Shown: in pieces, positions 17,210 through 26,068 of the stretch | How positions within the stretch are numbered: the first letter of the stretch is position 1 | How the letters are laid out: each line of letters begins with the position of its first letter | Origin: Streptomyces sp. DG2A-72 | GTDB lineage: Bacteria; Actinomycetota; Actinomycetes; Streptomycetales; Streptomycetaceae | DNA length: 64,000 nucleotides | Assembly: GCF_030499575.1 (NCBI RefSeq) | Contig: NZ_JASTLC010000001.1 | Location: 372,001 to 436,000 of the forward strand | Reading direction: 5' to 3' | The notes under the pieces: generated by a model | Told to the model about the DNA's origin: nothing | Seen by the model: only the letters and a program-made list of their open reading frames with translations | Database searches by the model: none | Program-made: the position numbers and the translations under genes

Positions 17210-18073
17210 TCAGCGAAGCACCACCGTGCGTCTGCCCTGGACGAACACCCGGCCTTCGCAGTGCCATCGGACCGCTCGGGCCAGGGCCGCCGATTCCGCG
17301 TCGCGGCCGATGGCGGCGAGGTCGTCGGGGGTGTGGCGGTGGTCGACGTCGATGACCTGCTGGGCGATGATCGGGCCTTCGTCGAGGTCGGCGGTGACGT
17401 AGTGGGCGGTGGCGCCGACGAGTTTGACGCCGCGGTCGTGTGCCTGGTGGTAGGGCTTGGCGCCCTTGAAGCTCGGCAGGAACGAGTGGTGGATGTTGAT
17501 CATCCGGCCGGCCAGGCGCGTGCACAGGCCGTCGGTGAGCACCTGCATGTAGCGCGCCAGGACGACCAGGTCGACGTCGAACGAGTCGACGATCTCCAGG
17601 AGCCGGGCTTCTGCCTCGGGCTTGGTCGCGGCGGTGACCGGCACGTGGAAGAACGGGATGTCGTGCCAGGTGACGAGCGCCTCGTGGTCGCGGTGGTTGG
17701 AGACCACCGCGACCACGTCGATGGGCAGGTCGCCGCTGCGGGCGCGGAAGAGGAGGTCGTTGAGGCAGTGGCCGTAGCGGGACACCATGATCAGCACGCG
17801 GCGCCTGGCGGTGATCGGTTCGAGGTGCCAGCGCATGGCGAACGGGGCGGCCACGGTGGCGAAGTCGCGGTGCAGGGTCTCCGTGGTGTTCTCGCTGCCG
17901 AGGGTGGCAGCGAAATGCACCCGCATGAAGAAGTGGCCGTCACGGCGCTCGCCGAACTGCTGGTTGTCGATGATGTCGCAGCCGTGATCGAGCAGGAACC
18001 GCGAGACGGCGTGGACGATGCCGGGCCCTTCTGGGCAGTCCAGGGTGAGTACGTGCTCGACCGGCGCCCCCAT
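17210..18073 (-). CDS. purU: formyltetrahydrofolate deformylase
   Basis: A 287-residue PurU. An N-terminal ACT domain (residues 1-80, LTLDCPEGPGIVHAVSRFL) is joined to a formyltransferase-fold hydrolase with the Asn-His-Asp catalytic set in MINIHHSFLPSF and ADLDEGPIIAQQ. It hydrolyses 10-formyl-THF to formate and THF. It is the last gene of the sarcosine-oxidase operon, and its ATG shares a base with the soxG stop (TGATG), with GGAGGTG upstream. Here it would regenerate free THF, the cofactor that accepts the methyl carbon in sarcosine oxidation. Confidence 0.93.
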   Translation of the reverse strand: MGAPVEHVLTLDCPEGPGIVHAVSRFLLDHGCDIIDNQQFGERRDGHFFMRVHFAATLGSENTTETLHRDFATVAAPFAMRWHLEPITARRRVLIMVSRYGHCLNDLLFRARSGDLPIDVVAVVSNHRDHEALVTWHDIPFFHVPVTAATKPEAEARLLEIVDSFDVDLVVLARYMQVLTDGLCTRLAGRMINIHHSFLPSFKGAKPYHQAHDRGVKLVGATAHYVTADLDEGPIIAQQVIDVDHRHTPDDLAAIGRDAESAALARAVRWHCEGRVFVQGRRTVVLR

Positions 18074-18693
18074 CACGGCACCTCCGGGCCGTCGTGCTCG
18101 CTCATCGCGTCGATGAGCCAGCGCGCCAGGTAGTCGGCGAACGAGGACCGCGGGAACAGGCGGTACGTCGGCGCGTCGTCGACCTGCCAGAGCAGCACCG
18201 CGACCGGTCCCACCGTGGTCGACACCGCCCGGCCGGGTCCGAAGACCCGGGGATGCAGGTCCAGCGGGCAGCCCTTCTCCAGCACCTGCCGGGCGGCCGG
18301 GCCGGTCAGCTCCAGTGTGGTGCGGTTCGCCGAGACGTCCACCACCGAGCCCGGGTCCCCGCCGAGCGCCTCCGTCAACTCGGCGGCCAGGGCGGTCGCG
18401 TCGGCCTGGGACAGCACGAGCCACTCGTCCGGGCCGAGCCATACGACCGCGTGGGGGCCGGATGCGGTGGTGTCGCCGCACTGCCGCGGGAGCGGCGCCC
18501 CCAGGGCCTTTTCGATGCGGTCGGCCGCTTCGGAAGCGGGGTCGACGCGCAGGTTCGCCATGGCGAGGAACGGCCGCTCGGTCAGCGCGACAGCGCGGGC
18601 GCCGGTGACCGTGGCGGCGCGCATCCGGTCTTCCAGGTGTTCCAGGGGGCTGCGGCGCGGGCGCACCGGGCCGGACTCGGTCAGCTCAGCCAT
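18073..18693 (-). CDS. soxG: sarcosine oxidase gamma subunit
   Basis: A 206-residue gamma subunit of heterotetrameric sarcosine oxidase, a small GcvT-like subunit with no cofactor of its own. Recognisable stretches include [37 protein letters not shown] and [10 protein letters not shown], with [21 protein letters not shown] near the end. It overlaps soxA by eight bases and purU by one, so the genes are translationally coupled. Confidence 0.92.
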   Translation of the reverse strand: MAELTESGPVRPRRSPLEHLEDRMRAATVTGARAVALTERPFLAMANLRVDPASEAADRIEKALGAPLPRQCGDTTASGPHAVVWLGPDEWLVLSQADATALAAELTEALGGDPGSVVDVSANRTTLELTGPAARQVLEKGCPLDLHPRVFGPGRAVSTTVGPVAVLLWQVDDAPTYRLFPRSSFADYLARWLIDAMSEHDGPEVP

Positions 18694-21502
18694 CTCGCTT
18701 GGTCCCTTCGGGGTCGTAGAGGACGAAGTCGGCCACCTCGACGGGCACCAGGTCCTCGCCCACCGGGGCGAGCAGGGTCTCGCCGATCCTCGACCGCCCG
18801 TCGGCGACGAGGGCGAGAGCGAAGGGGCGGCCGAGGGCCGGGCTGTGGTAGCTGGAGGTGACGTGGCCCAGCATCGGCACGGGCACCGTCTCCAAGGGGA
18901 CGTCCGGCGCGACGAGTTGGGTACCTTCCGGCAGCCGGGTCGTGCGGTCGCTCGGCAGCAGTCCGACCAGCTGCTTGCGGTCGGTGCGGGAGGTGTCGGC
19001 ACGGGAGTAGGACCGCTTGCCGATGAAGTCCTTCTGCTTCGAGACCACCCAGGACATGCCCGCGTCCTGCGGGGTGACGGTGCCGTCGGTGTCCTGGCCG
19101 ACGATGATGTAGCCCTTCTCGGCCCGCAGGACGTGCATGGTCTCGGTGCCGTACGGGGTGATGCCGTACGGCCGGCCGATCGCGTACACCTCCTCCCAGA
19201 CCTCCAGGCCGTACCACGCGGAGACGTTGATCTCGTAGGCGAGTTCGCCGGAGAAGGAGATCCGGCAGATGCGGGCCGGGATGCCGGAGGCCAGGGTGGT
19301 CTCGCGGAAGGCCATGAAGGGGAAGGCCTCGGCGGACAGGTCGACGTCGGGCGCGAGACCCGCGACGACCTCGCGCGACTGCGGGCCGACGACGGCGATC
19401 GTCGACCACTGCTCGGTCACCGAGGTGCAGTGGACGTCGAGTTCGGGCCACTCGGTCTGCAGCCACTCCTCCAGCCAGTCCAGGACCCCGGCGGCGCCGC
19501 CGGTCGTGGTGGTCATGAAGTAGCGGTTGTCGTCGAGGCGCAGGGTCACGCCGTCGTCGAAGATCATGCCGTCGGGCTTGCACATCACGCCGTAGCGGGC
19601 CATGCCGGGCTTCAGCTTCTTGAAGGCGTTGGTGTAGACGCGGTTGAGGAACTCGCCCGCGTCCGCGCCCCAGATCTCGATCTTGCCGAGGGTGGACGCG
19701 TCCATGAAGGCCACGCCCTCACGGGCCGCACGGCATTCGCGGGCCACGGCCGTGTCCATGTCCTCGCCCGGCTGGGGGTAGTACCAGGGGCGCTTCCACT
19801 GGCCGACGTCCTCGAACATCGCGCCTTGAGCGACGTGCCACCTGTGGATGGAGGTGGTCCGCTCCGGATCGAACAGCTCACCGCGCTCACGCCCCGCCAG
19901 GGCGGCGAAGGCAACCGGCGCGTACGGCGCCCGGTAGGCCGTGGTGCCGATCTCTCCCAGGGAACCGCCCAGCACCTCGGCGATCACCCCGATCGCGTTG
20001 ACCCCGGACGTCTTGCCCTGGTCGTTCGCCGTGCCGAGCGAGGTGTAGCGCTTGACGTGCTCGACGCCGCGCATGCCGGCGCCGGTGGAGCGCCAGACAT
20101 CGGCGACGGTGACATCGCGCTGGAGATCGACGAAGTGGGTGTCCCAGCTGTCGTCAGTGCCCGGCACGAGCCACAGGGCGCGCACCTCAGGACGCACCTC
20201 CTCGTACGACGCCGTCGGCACCGGCACCGGGAATCCGGCCTCCGTCGCCGCCAGCGCACCGGCTCGCGCCCCCTCGGCCACGCATCCGTCGAGCGAGTAC
20301 GTCCCGCGCGCCGCACCGACGACTTGCTGGTCCCGCACGTTCCCGTCGGGCACGAAGGCGACCAACTCGGAGTCCCAGCGCAGCCGCCCCTGCCGCTGGC
20401 TGTGCAGGTGCACCACCGGGCTCCAGCCGCCCGAGACGGCGAGCAGGTCGCACTCGAAGGACTCGGCCACACCGGTGAGTCGGCCGTCCGCATCAAGGCC
20501 CTGGACCGCGACCGAGGAGATCCGTCCCTCGCCCGCCGTGTCGACGACCGCGCTTTCCGTCAGGACCCGTACGCCGGTAGCCGCGGCGACCTCGGTGGCC
20601 CGCTCGGACAGCTCGGGGCGTGCGTCCACCACAACGGTCACCGCGACACCCGCGGCGTGCAGGTCGGCGACCGTGTCGTAGGCGCTGTCGTTGGTCGTGC
20701 TCACCACGACCCGGGAACCCACCACCACGCCATACCGGTTGAGGTAGGTACGGACGGCACCGGCGAGCATCACCCCGGGCCGGTCGTTGCCCGCGAAGAC
20801 CAGCGGACGCTCATGCGCGCCGGTCGCCAGAACCACCTGACGGGCGCGGATGTGCCACAGCCGCTGCCGCGAGACGCCGGCGGGGGCGTCGGCTCCGAGA
20901 TGGTCGGTGCGCCGTTGCAGCGCCAGCACGTAGTTGTCGTCGTACGACCCGAACGCCGTGGTCCGATGCAGTACGACGGCCTCGGGCGCCGCGTCGAGCG
21001 CCGCCCGCATCTCGGTGGCACCCTCCCAGTCACCGGTCTCCGGCTGCTCGTCGATGAGGATCACGCGGGCACCGGACTCGGCGGCAGCGGCGGCGGCAGC
21101 GAGCCCGGCCGGTCCGGCGCCGACGACCAGGACGTCGGTGTGGACGTACTTCTTGTCGTAGACGGCGGGGTCAGGGGTCGGGTCCAGTCGGCCCATGCCG
21201 GACAGCGTGGTGGCGGACAGGCCGTCGTACAGCTCCACGGTCGTCGCCGGCAGCATGCCCTCGGAGCACGAACCGTCGATCTGCAACAGCGCGTTGGGCT
21301 CCTCCACACCCGCGGCGACGATGCCGCGCGGGCGGCTGCGGTAGAGCGAGGGGGCGACCTCGACGAGGCCGTTCGCCAGCATCGCGGAGGCGACGGTGTC
21401 ACCGGGGTGCCCGGTCAACTCCCGTCCGTCGACGGTGAACCGCAGCACGGTGCCGCGGTCGATGCGGCCCCCTTGCCGGAGCCGGAAGTGCTGGTCGGTC
21501 AT
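18686..21502 (-). CDS. soxA: sarcosine oxidase alpha subunit
   Basis: A 938-residue alpha subunit. The N-terminal ferredoxin-like fold binds the product side ([20 protein letters not shown]). A Rossmann NAD+ domain follows near residue 140 ([20 protein letters not shown], then VILIDEQ), with a middle FAD/NAD oxidoreductase module. The C-terminal half is GcvT-like and binds THF ([37 protein letters not shown]). It oxidises sarcosine with soxB and transfers the methyl carbon to THF, giving glycine, 5,10-methylene-THF and H2O2. Length is close to the usual 950-1000. The start overlaps the soxD stop by four bases. Confidence 0.95.
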   Translation of the reverse strand: MTDQHFRLRQGGRIDRGTVLRFTVDGRELTGHPGDTVASAMLANGLVEVAPSLYRSRPRGIVAAGVEEPNALLQIDGSCSEGMLPATTVELYDGLSATTLSGMGRLDPTPDPAVYDKKYVHTDVLVVGAGPAGLAAAAAAAESGARVILIDEQPETGDWEGATEMRAALDAAPEAVVLHRTTAFGSYDDNYVLALQRRTDHLGADAPAGVSRQRLWHIRARQVVLATGAHERPLVFAGNDRPGVMLAGAVRTYLNRYGVVVGSRVVVSTTNDSAYDTVADLHAAGVAVTVVVDARPELSERATEVAAATGVRVLTESAVVDTAGEGRISSVAVQGLDADGRLTGVAESFECDLLAVSGGWSPVVHLHSQRQGRLRWDSELVAFVPDGNVRDQQVVGAARGTYSLDGCVAEGARAGALAATEAGFPVPVPTASYEEVRPEVRALWLVPGTDDSWDTHFVDLQRDVTVADVWRSTGAGMRGVEHVKRYTSLGTANDQGKTSGVNAIGVIAEVLGGSLGEIGTTAYRAPYAPVAFAALAGRERGELFDPERTTSIHRWHVAQGAMFEDVGQWKRPWYYPQPGEDMDTAVARECRAAREGVAFMDASTLGKIEIWGADAGEFLNRVYTNAFKKLKPGMARYGVMCKPDGMIFDDGVTLRLDDNRYFMTTTTGGAAGVLDWLEEWLQTEWPELDVHCTSVTEQWSTIAVVGPQSREVVAGLAPDVDLSAEAFPFMAFRETTLASGIPARICRISFSGELAYEINVSAWYGLEVWEEVYAIGRPYGITPYGTETMHVLRAEKGYIIVGQDTDGTVTPQDAGMSWVVSKQKDFIGKRSYSRADTSRTDRKQLVGLLPSDRTTRLPEGTQLVAPDVPLETVPVPMLGHVTSSYHSPALGRPFALALVADGRSRIGETLLAPVGEDLVPVEVADFVLYDPEGTKRDG

Positions 21503-21795
21503 CGGTTCCCTCCGGCCTGGGGCAGTTCGGGGCGGGGCTCGTCGACCCGGTAGGAGGCGAGCACCTGGTAACTGACGGTGTCGCGCAGGACGTTGAACCA
21601 GCGGCGGCAGCCGGTGCTGTGCATCCAGCGCTCGGCGAAGGGGCCCTTGGGGTTGTCGCGGTAGAAGACGTACTCGGCCCACTGCTCGTCGGTGAGGTCG
21701 GCGGGGGTCTCGGGGTAGGGGACGTGGGCCTGTCCCCCGTAGTGGTACTCGGTCTCGTCACGCGGACCGCACCATGGGCAGCGGATGAGCAGCAC
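21499..21795 (-). CDS. soxD: sarcosine oxidase delta subunit
   Basis: A 98-residue delta subunit. The Zn ligands known for this family are all present at the expected positions: Cys6, Cys9 (CPWCG), His59 and Cys63 (HSTGC). It stabilises the heterotetramer and is cytoplasmic. It sits 10 bases after soxB and overlaps soxA by ATGA. Confidence 0.95.
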   Translation of the reverse strand: MLLIRCPWCGPRDETEYHYGGQAHVPYPETPADLTDEQWAEYVFYRDNPKGPFAERWMHSTGCRRWFNVLRDTVSYQVLASYRVDEPRPELPQAGGNR

Positions 21796-21805
21796 AGTGT
21801 CCTCC

Positions 21806-23026
21806 TCAGTGGGCCACGGCCGCGGCGCCGTGCTCGTCGATCAACGCGCCCGTCGTGAAGCGTTCGAGGGCGAAGGGGGCGTTCAGCGGATGCGGTTCGC
21901 CGGTGGCGAGGGTGTGTGCGAAGGTCCAGCCGGCGGCCGGGGTGGCCTTGAATCCGCCGGTGCCCCAGCCGCAGTTGACGTAGAGGTTCTCCACGGGGGT
22001 GCGGCCGATGATCGGGGAGGCGTCCGGTGTGACGTCGACGATGCCGCCCCAGGTGCGCAGCACGTGCGCGCGGGCGAAGACGGGGAACAGTTCGACGGCG
22101 GCGGCCATCTGCTGCTCGATCACGTGGAAGGAGCCGCGCTGCCCGTAGCCGTTGTACGAGTCGACGCCCGCGCCCATCACCAACTCGCCCTTGTGCGCCT
22201 GGGAGACGTAGACGTGCACGTGGTTCGACATGACGACGGTGGGGTGCACCGGTTCGTGCAGTTCGGAGACCAGGGCTTGCAGCGGGTGCGACTGCACCGG
22301 CAGTCGTACGCCCGCCCGCTCGGCCAGCACGCTGCTGTGCCCGGCCGCCGCGAGACCGACCCGCCCGGCGAGGATGCGGCCCCGGTTCGTCTCGACCCCC
22401 ACGACCCGGTCGCCGTCCTTGAGGAAGCCGGTGACCTCGCAGCCCTGGATCAGGTCCACACCCAGCTCGTCGGCGCGGCGGGCCAGCGCCCAGGCGACGT
22501 GGTCGTGCTTGGCGATGCCGGCCCGCGGCTGGAAGGTGCCGCCGAGGACCGGATAGCGGGTGCGGGACGAGACGTTGAGGATGGGGCAGACCTTGGCGAC
22601 CTCGTCCGGCTCCAGCCACTGGGCGTCGACTCCGTTGAGGCGGTTGGCGCCCACGCGGCGCATGCCCTCGCGGACGTCCTGGAGGGTGTGCGCGAGGTTG
22701 AGCACGCCGCGCTGGCTGAACAGGAAGTCGTAGTCCAGCTCCTCGGGGAGCTGCTCCCACAGCTTGAGCGCGTGTTCGTAGATCGCCGCGCTCTCGTCCC
22801 ACAGGTAGTTGGAGCGGATGATCGTGGTGTTGCGGGCCATGTTGCCGCCGGCCAGCCAGCCCTTCTCCAGGACGGCGACGTTGGTGATGCCGTGGTTCTT
22901 GGCGAGGTAGTAGGCGGTGGCCAGTCCGTGGCCGCCCCCGCCGACGATGACGACGTCGTAGGAGGAGCGCGGCTCGGGGTTGCGCCAGAGGAAGTCCGGG
23001 TGCTCCGGCAGCGGCTCGGCGCTCAT
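21806..23026 (-). CDS. soxB: sarcosine oxidase beta subunit
   Basis: A 406-residue flavoprotein with an N-terminal FAD-binding Rossmann motif ([19 protein letters not shown], residues 25-43). It carries the [10 protein letters not shown] segment, where a histidine (by alignment with known enzymes, His174) holds the covalent [18 protein letters not shown] near the end is typical of the family. It performs sarcosine oxidation and oxygen reduction. It overlaps glyA by four bases (ATGA). Confidence 0.95.
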   Translation of the reverse strand: MSAEPLPEHPDFLWRNPEPRSSYDVVIVGGGGHGLATAYYLAKNHGITNVAVLEKGWLAGGNMARNTTIIRSNYLWDESAAIYEHALKLWEQLPEELDYDFLFSQRGVLNLAHTLQDVREGMRRVGANRLNGVDAQWLEPDEVAKVCPILNVSSRTRYPVLGGTFQPRAGIAKHDHVAWALARRADELGVDLIQGCEVTGFLKDGDRVVGVETNRGRILAGRVGLAAAGHSSVLAERAGVRLPVQSHPLQALVSELHEPVHPTVVMSNHVHVYVSQAHKGELVMGAGVDSYNGYGQRGSFHVIEQQMAAAVELFPVFARAHVLRTWGGIVDVTPDASPIIGRTPVENLYVNCGWGTGGFKATPAAGWTFAHTLATGEPHPLNAPFALERFTTGALIDEHGAAAVAH

Positions 23027-24339
23027 GCCGCGGCTCCGTTCAGGTGGGGGTAGAGGGGGAAGGCGGCGGCGAGCTTCTCGACGCGGTCGCGCAGCAGGCC
23101 CGCACGCTCGTCGCCGAGCCGTTCGTCCTTCAGGGCCTGGGCGATGATGTCGGCAACCTCCCGGAACTCCGTGTCGCCGAAGCCTCGGGTGGCGAGGGCC
23201 GGGGTGCCGATCCGCAGGCCCGAGGAGACCATCGGCGGGCGGGGGTCGAACGGCACCGCGTTGCGGTTGACGGTGATGCCGATGCGGTGCAGGCGGTCCT
23301 CGGCCTGCTGCCCGTCCAGCTCGGAGTTACGCAGGTCGACGAGGACCAGGTGGACCTCGGTACCGCCGGTCAGCACGGTGATCCCGGCCTCGGCCACGTC
23401 GTCGGCCAGCAGCCGGCCGGCGAGGATCCTGGCGCCGTACAGCGTGCGCTGCTGGCGCTCCTTGAACTCCTCCCCCGCCGCCACCTTGAAGGCCACCGCC
23501 TTCGCCGCGATGACGTGCTCCAGCGGACCGCCCTGCTGTCCCGGGAAGACCGCGGAGTTGATCTTCTTGGCGAGGCCGGCACGGCTGAGGATCACCCCGC
23601 CGCGCGGGCCGCCGAGGGTCTTGTGCGTGGTGGTCGTGACGACGTCGGCGTACGGTACCGGGCTCGGGTGCAGGCCCGCGGCCACAAGACCGGCGAAATG
23701 CGCCATGTCCACCAGCAGATACGCGCCCACCGCGTCGGCGATCCGCCGGAACTCGGCGAAGTCCAGCCGGCGGGGGTAGGCCGACCAGCCGGCGACGATC
23801 ATCTTGGGCCGGTGTGCGAGAGCGAGCTGCTCGACCTCGTCCATGTCGATGCGCATGTCCGACGTGCGCACGTGGTACGGCACGACGTTGTAGAGCTTGC
23901 CGGAGTAGTTGATGCGCATGCCGTGGGTCAGGTGCCCCCCGTGCGCGAGGTCGAGGCCGAGGATGGTGTCGCCGGGGTTCAGCAGCGCGAACATGGCCGC
24001 CGCGTTGGCCTGGGCACCCGAGTGCGGCTGTACGTTCGCGGCCTCGGCGCCGAAGAGTTCCTTGACGCGGGTGATGGCCAACTGCTCGATGACGTCGACG
24101 TGTTCACAGCCGCCGTAGTAACGGCGGCCCGGGTAGCCCTCGGCGTACTTGTTGGTCAGGACCGAGCCCTGCGCCTCCATGACGGCGGCCGGGGCGAAGT
24201 TCTCCGAGGCGATCATCTCGAGGGTCGACTGCTGGCGGTGCAGCTCGGCGTCCACCGCGGCGGCGACGTCCGGGTCGAGTTCGCTGAGCGGGAGGGAGAG
24301 GGGGGAGGTGACCGTGGTGATCGACGGGTTCGTTGCCAT
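23023..24339 (-). CDS. glyA: serine hydroxymethyltransferase
   Basis: A 438-residue PLP enzyme interconverting glycine plus 5,10-methylene-THF and serine plus THF. PLP Lys240 lies in [16 protein letters not shown], with the substrate- and PLP-binding stretches [19 protein letters not shown] and [12 protein letters not shown]. As first gene of the sox operon it consumes both products of sarcosine oxidation (glycine and methylene-THF) to make serine. It is probably a catabolic second copy, the housekeeping glyA lying elsewhere (inference). Its promoter region holds the GntR palindrome. Confidence 0.95.
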   Translation of the reverse strand: MATNPSITTVTSPLSLPLSELDPDVAAAVDAELHRQQSTLEMIASENFAPAAVMEAQGSVLTNKYAEGYPGRRYYGGCEHVDVIEQLAITRVKELFGAEAANVQPHSGAQANAAAMFALLNPGDTILGLDLAHGGHLTHGMRINYSGKLYNVVPYHVRTSDMRIDMDEVEQLALAHRPKMIVAGWSAYPRRLDFAEFRRIADAVGAYLLVDMAHFAGLVAAGLHPSPVPYADVVTTTTHKTLGGPRGGVILSRAGLAKKINSAVFPGQQGGPLEHVIAAKAVAFKVAAGEEFKERQQRTLYGARILAGRLLADDVAEAGITVLTGGTEVHLVLVDLRNSELDGQQAEDRLHRIGITVNRNAVPFDPRPPMVSSGLRIGTPALATRGFGDTEFREVADIIAQALKDERLGDERAGLLRDRVEKLAAAFPLYPHLNGAAA

Positions 24340-24373
24340 CTGCGCACCGTCCTGAGAGTCAACTAAAGAGCAA

Positions 24374-24385
24374 CTGATATATCAG
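24374..24385. promoter_or_regulatory. GntR/FadR-type operator
   Basis: CTGATATATCAG, a perfect 12-bp palindrome and the most AT-rich block in the 95-bp gap between divergent glyA and gntR. Its position suits repression of both promoters by the adjacent GntR protein. Confidence 0.6.
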
Positions 24386-24434
24386 CCTGTGCGGTAAGGT
24401 ATGGGAGTTCGCCGGACAGGTCAAGGGGGCATTC

Positions 24435-25100
24435 ATGCAGCAGCTGGCGACCGAGCCCACGGGTGAGGAGCTGTCCCTCGCCGAACGCGCCTACCGCGCC
24501 ATCCGCGACCGGCTCGTGATGCTGGAGATCCGCCCGGGCGCGCCGATCAACGAGGACCAGCTGGGCCAGTCCCTCGGCGTCGGACGGACGCCGGTGCGCG
24601 AGGCGCTCAAGCGGCTCCAGTACGAGCGCCTGATCACGACCTACCCCCGGCGCGGCACCTTCGCCACCGACGTCAACATCACCGACCTGGCGCATATCTC
24701 CGAGGTGCGCCAGGAGCTGGAGCCCCTGGCCGCCGCCCAGGCCGCGCGGCGGGCCACGGCCGCGGACCGGGCGACCCTGGCGGCCGTACTGCGGGAGCTG
24801 GAGAGCGTGGATTCCCGCCGGCAGGACGCCGCCGAGCTGATGCGCCTGGACCTTCAGGTCCACCGCGCCATCTATGCCGCCACGCACAACCCGTATCTGG
24901 AGGACACCCTCGTCCGCCACGACAACCTGGCCACCCGCATCTGGTGCCTGTTCATCGACCGTCTGCCCGACATGGCCGGTCACGTCGAGGAGCACGGACC
25001 ACTGATCGAGTCGATCGTCGCCGGTGACCCCGACAAGGCGGCAGAGATGGCCCGCAGCCACGTAGTGGGCTTCGAACGAGCCATTCGCGACGCCATCTGA
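24435..25100 (+). CDS. GntR-family (FadR/FCD-type) regulator
   Basis: A 221-residue regulator. The N-terminal winged helix (residues 15-80, YRAIRDRLVMLEIRPGAPINE then LGVGRTPVREALKRLQ) is joined to an all-helical FCD ligand domain with the metal-binding Asp/His pattern (DLQVHRAIYAATHN, H at the later helices). It probably senses sarcosine, glycine or a relative and represses the divergent sox operon. AAGGGGG before the ATG supports the start. Confidence 0.9.
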   Translation: MQQLATEPTGEELSLAERAYRAIRDRLVMLEIRPGAPINEDQLGQSLGVGRTPVREALKRLQYERLITTYPRRGTFATDVNITDLAHISEVRQELEPLAAAQAARRATAADRATLAAVLRELESVDSRRQDAAELMRLDLQVHRAIYAATHNPYLEDTLVRHDNLATRIWCLFIDRLPDMAGHVEEHGPLIESIVAGDPDKAAEMARSHVVGFERAIRDAI

Positions 25101-25359
25101 GACGACCTCGTGGCGTTCGCCCCCCGGGTCCTCGCGGAGCGCGGCCACGAAGTGCACCTCTTGCGGCAACCAGGCTTCGACTCACTGGGGGCGAGCACTC
25201 GGCGAGCCGCCTTCGGGAAGGACATGTCGCGCCACCCCTTCCGCCGCGTAGAAATATCTACGAGCATGCATATGCCCAGCTGGTGTGCCGCCGAAGGCTG
25301 CCGGCCGGTACGGCCCTCCGCACAGCGCGGGGCCGAGCGGACAGCACCCGGAGCACGAC
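25101..25359. other. 259-bp region with an unplaced coding-like scrap
   Basis: Bases about 25110-25185 read LAERGHEVHLLRQPGFDSLG in one plus-strand frame and look protein-like, but I cannot place them and there is no start, domain or continuation. They are possibly another relic. The rest holds no obvious feature. Confidence 0.3.
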
Positions 25360-25836
25360 ATGAACGACACGATGTGGACGCATGGTGTGGAGTGGCTCGC
25401 CGCCGCCTCCCCCGACCCCCAGGCCTGCAAGCGAGCATGGGACCGGGGTGAAGGGATCGCGCTCCTCGAAGCGGGCCGTTTCTGGGACCTGCTCAGCGTG
25501 CCCGACCGGCTGGGCCTGCTCACCCTGGACCTGCTGTGGCAGCCGTCGCTGCCCACGCCGGGCCCGACGCTCGTGGACACCGCGGCCCACCGGATCGGTT
25601 TCCTCGTCCCGCCGGACCCGGGCAGCCGGTGGATCGGCGAGGGACTGCGCTGTGCGAGCAGGGGCTCCTGGGTGGCCACGCCGCCGCCGTACCGCGCCGC
25701 CCGGTTCCTCGAGTGGCTCATCCCACCCGATGGAACCGGCGCGCTGCACCGACCCGTGACGCTCGAAGTGGCACTGCGCCAGGCCAACGGGACGCTCGCC
25801 ATGCTCGAGCCCTTGCGCGGCGACAGGACGACGTAG
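25360..25836 (+). CDS. conserved actinobacterial hypothetical protein
   Basis: A 158-residue soluble protein, rich in Trp and Pro, that I recognise only as a Streptomyces hypothetical of the kind annotated as resembling the N-terminal part of bifunctional DNA primase/polymerase proteins (weak memory). It has no signal peptide or membrane segment. Segments such as GEGIALLEAGRFWDLLSVP and RIGFLVPPDPGSRW look well folded. GGAG seven bases upstream supports the ATG. It stands alone, and no function is assigned. Confidence 0.7.
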   Translation: MNDTMWTHGVEWLAAASPDPQACKRAWDRGEGIALLEAGRFWDLLSVPDRLGLLTLDLLWQPSLPTPGPTLVDTAAHRIGFLVPPDPGSRWIGEGLRCASRGSWVATPPPYRAARFLEWLIPPDGTGALHRPVTLEVALRQANGTLAMLEPLRGDRTT

Positions 25837-26068
25837 GGAGGACGCCAGGGCCGCGGGACGGTCGCCCCGACGGGCGAGTACGACATCGAGGCCTACAGCG
25901 GCCACCACCTCGTCGACGGCGCCTGCACAGCCGTATGAGATACGAACAGAAAACGGTCCCTTTCGGATCGATGTTTCCATCGACCGTGCGAGACCGGTCA
26001 ATGACGGTGTGTACTGGGCGACGAGTGCCTTGTCCATGGGCCTCGGACCCTCCCCTGCCCGACTTCGT
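25837..26068. other. 232-bp gap before the conservon
   Basis: Bases about 25860-25938 read GEYDIEAYSGHHLVDGACTAV and then TGA in one plus-strand frame. This resembles the end of a small protein, but I see no start or family. The remainder is unremarkable and must hold the conservon promoter, since the next ATG has no obvious ribosome-binding site. Confidence 0.3.

Noticed and set aside
18215..21553. Very long plus-strand open frame across the sox genes
   Set aside because: It has no recognisable domain and lies antisense to four overlapping, well-conserved sarcosine oxidase genes.
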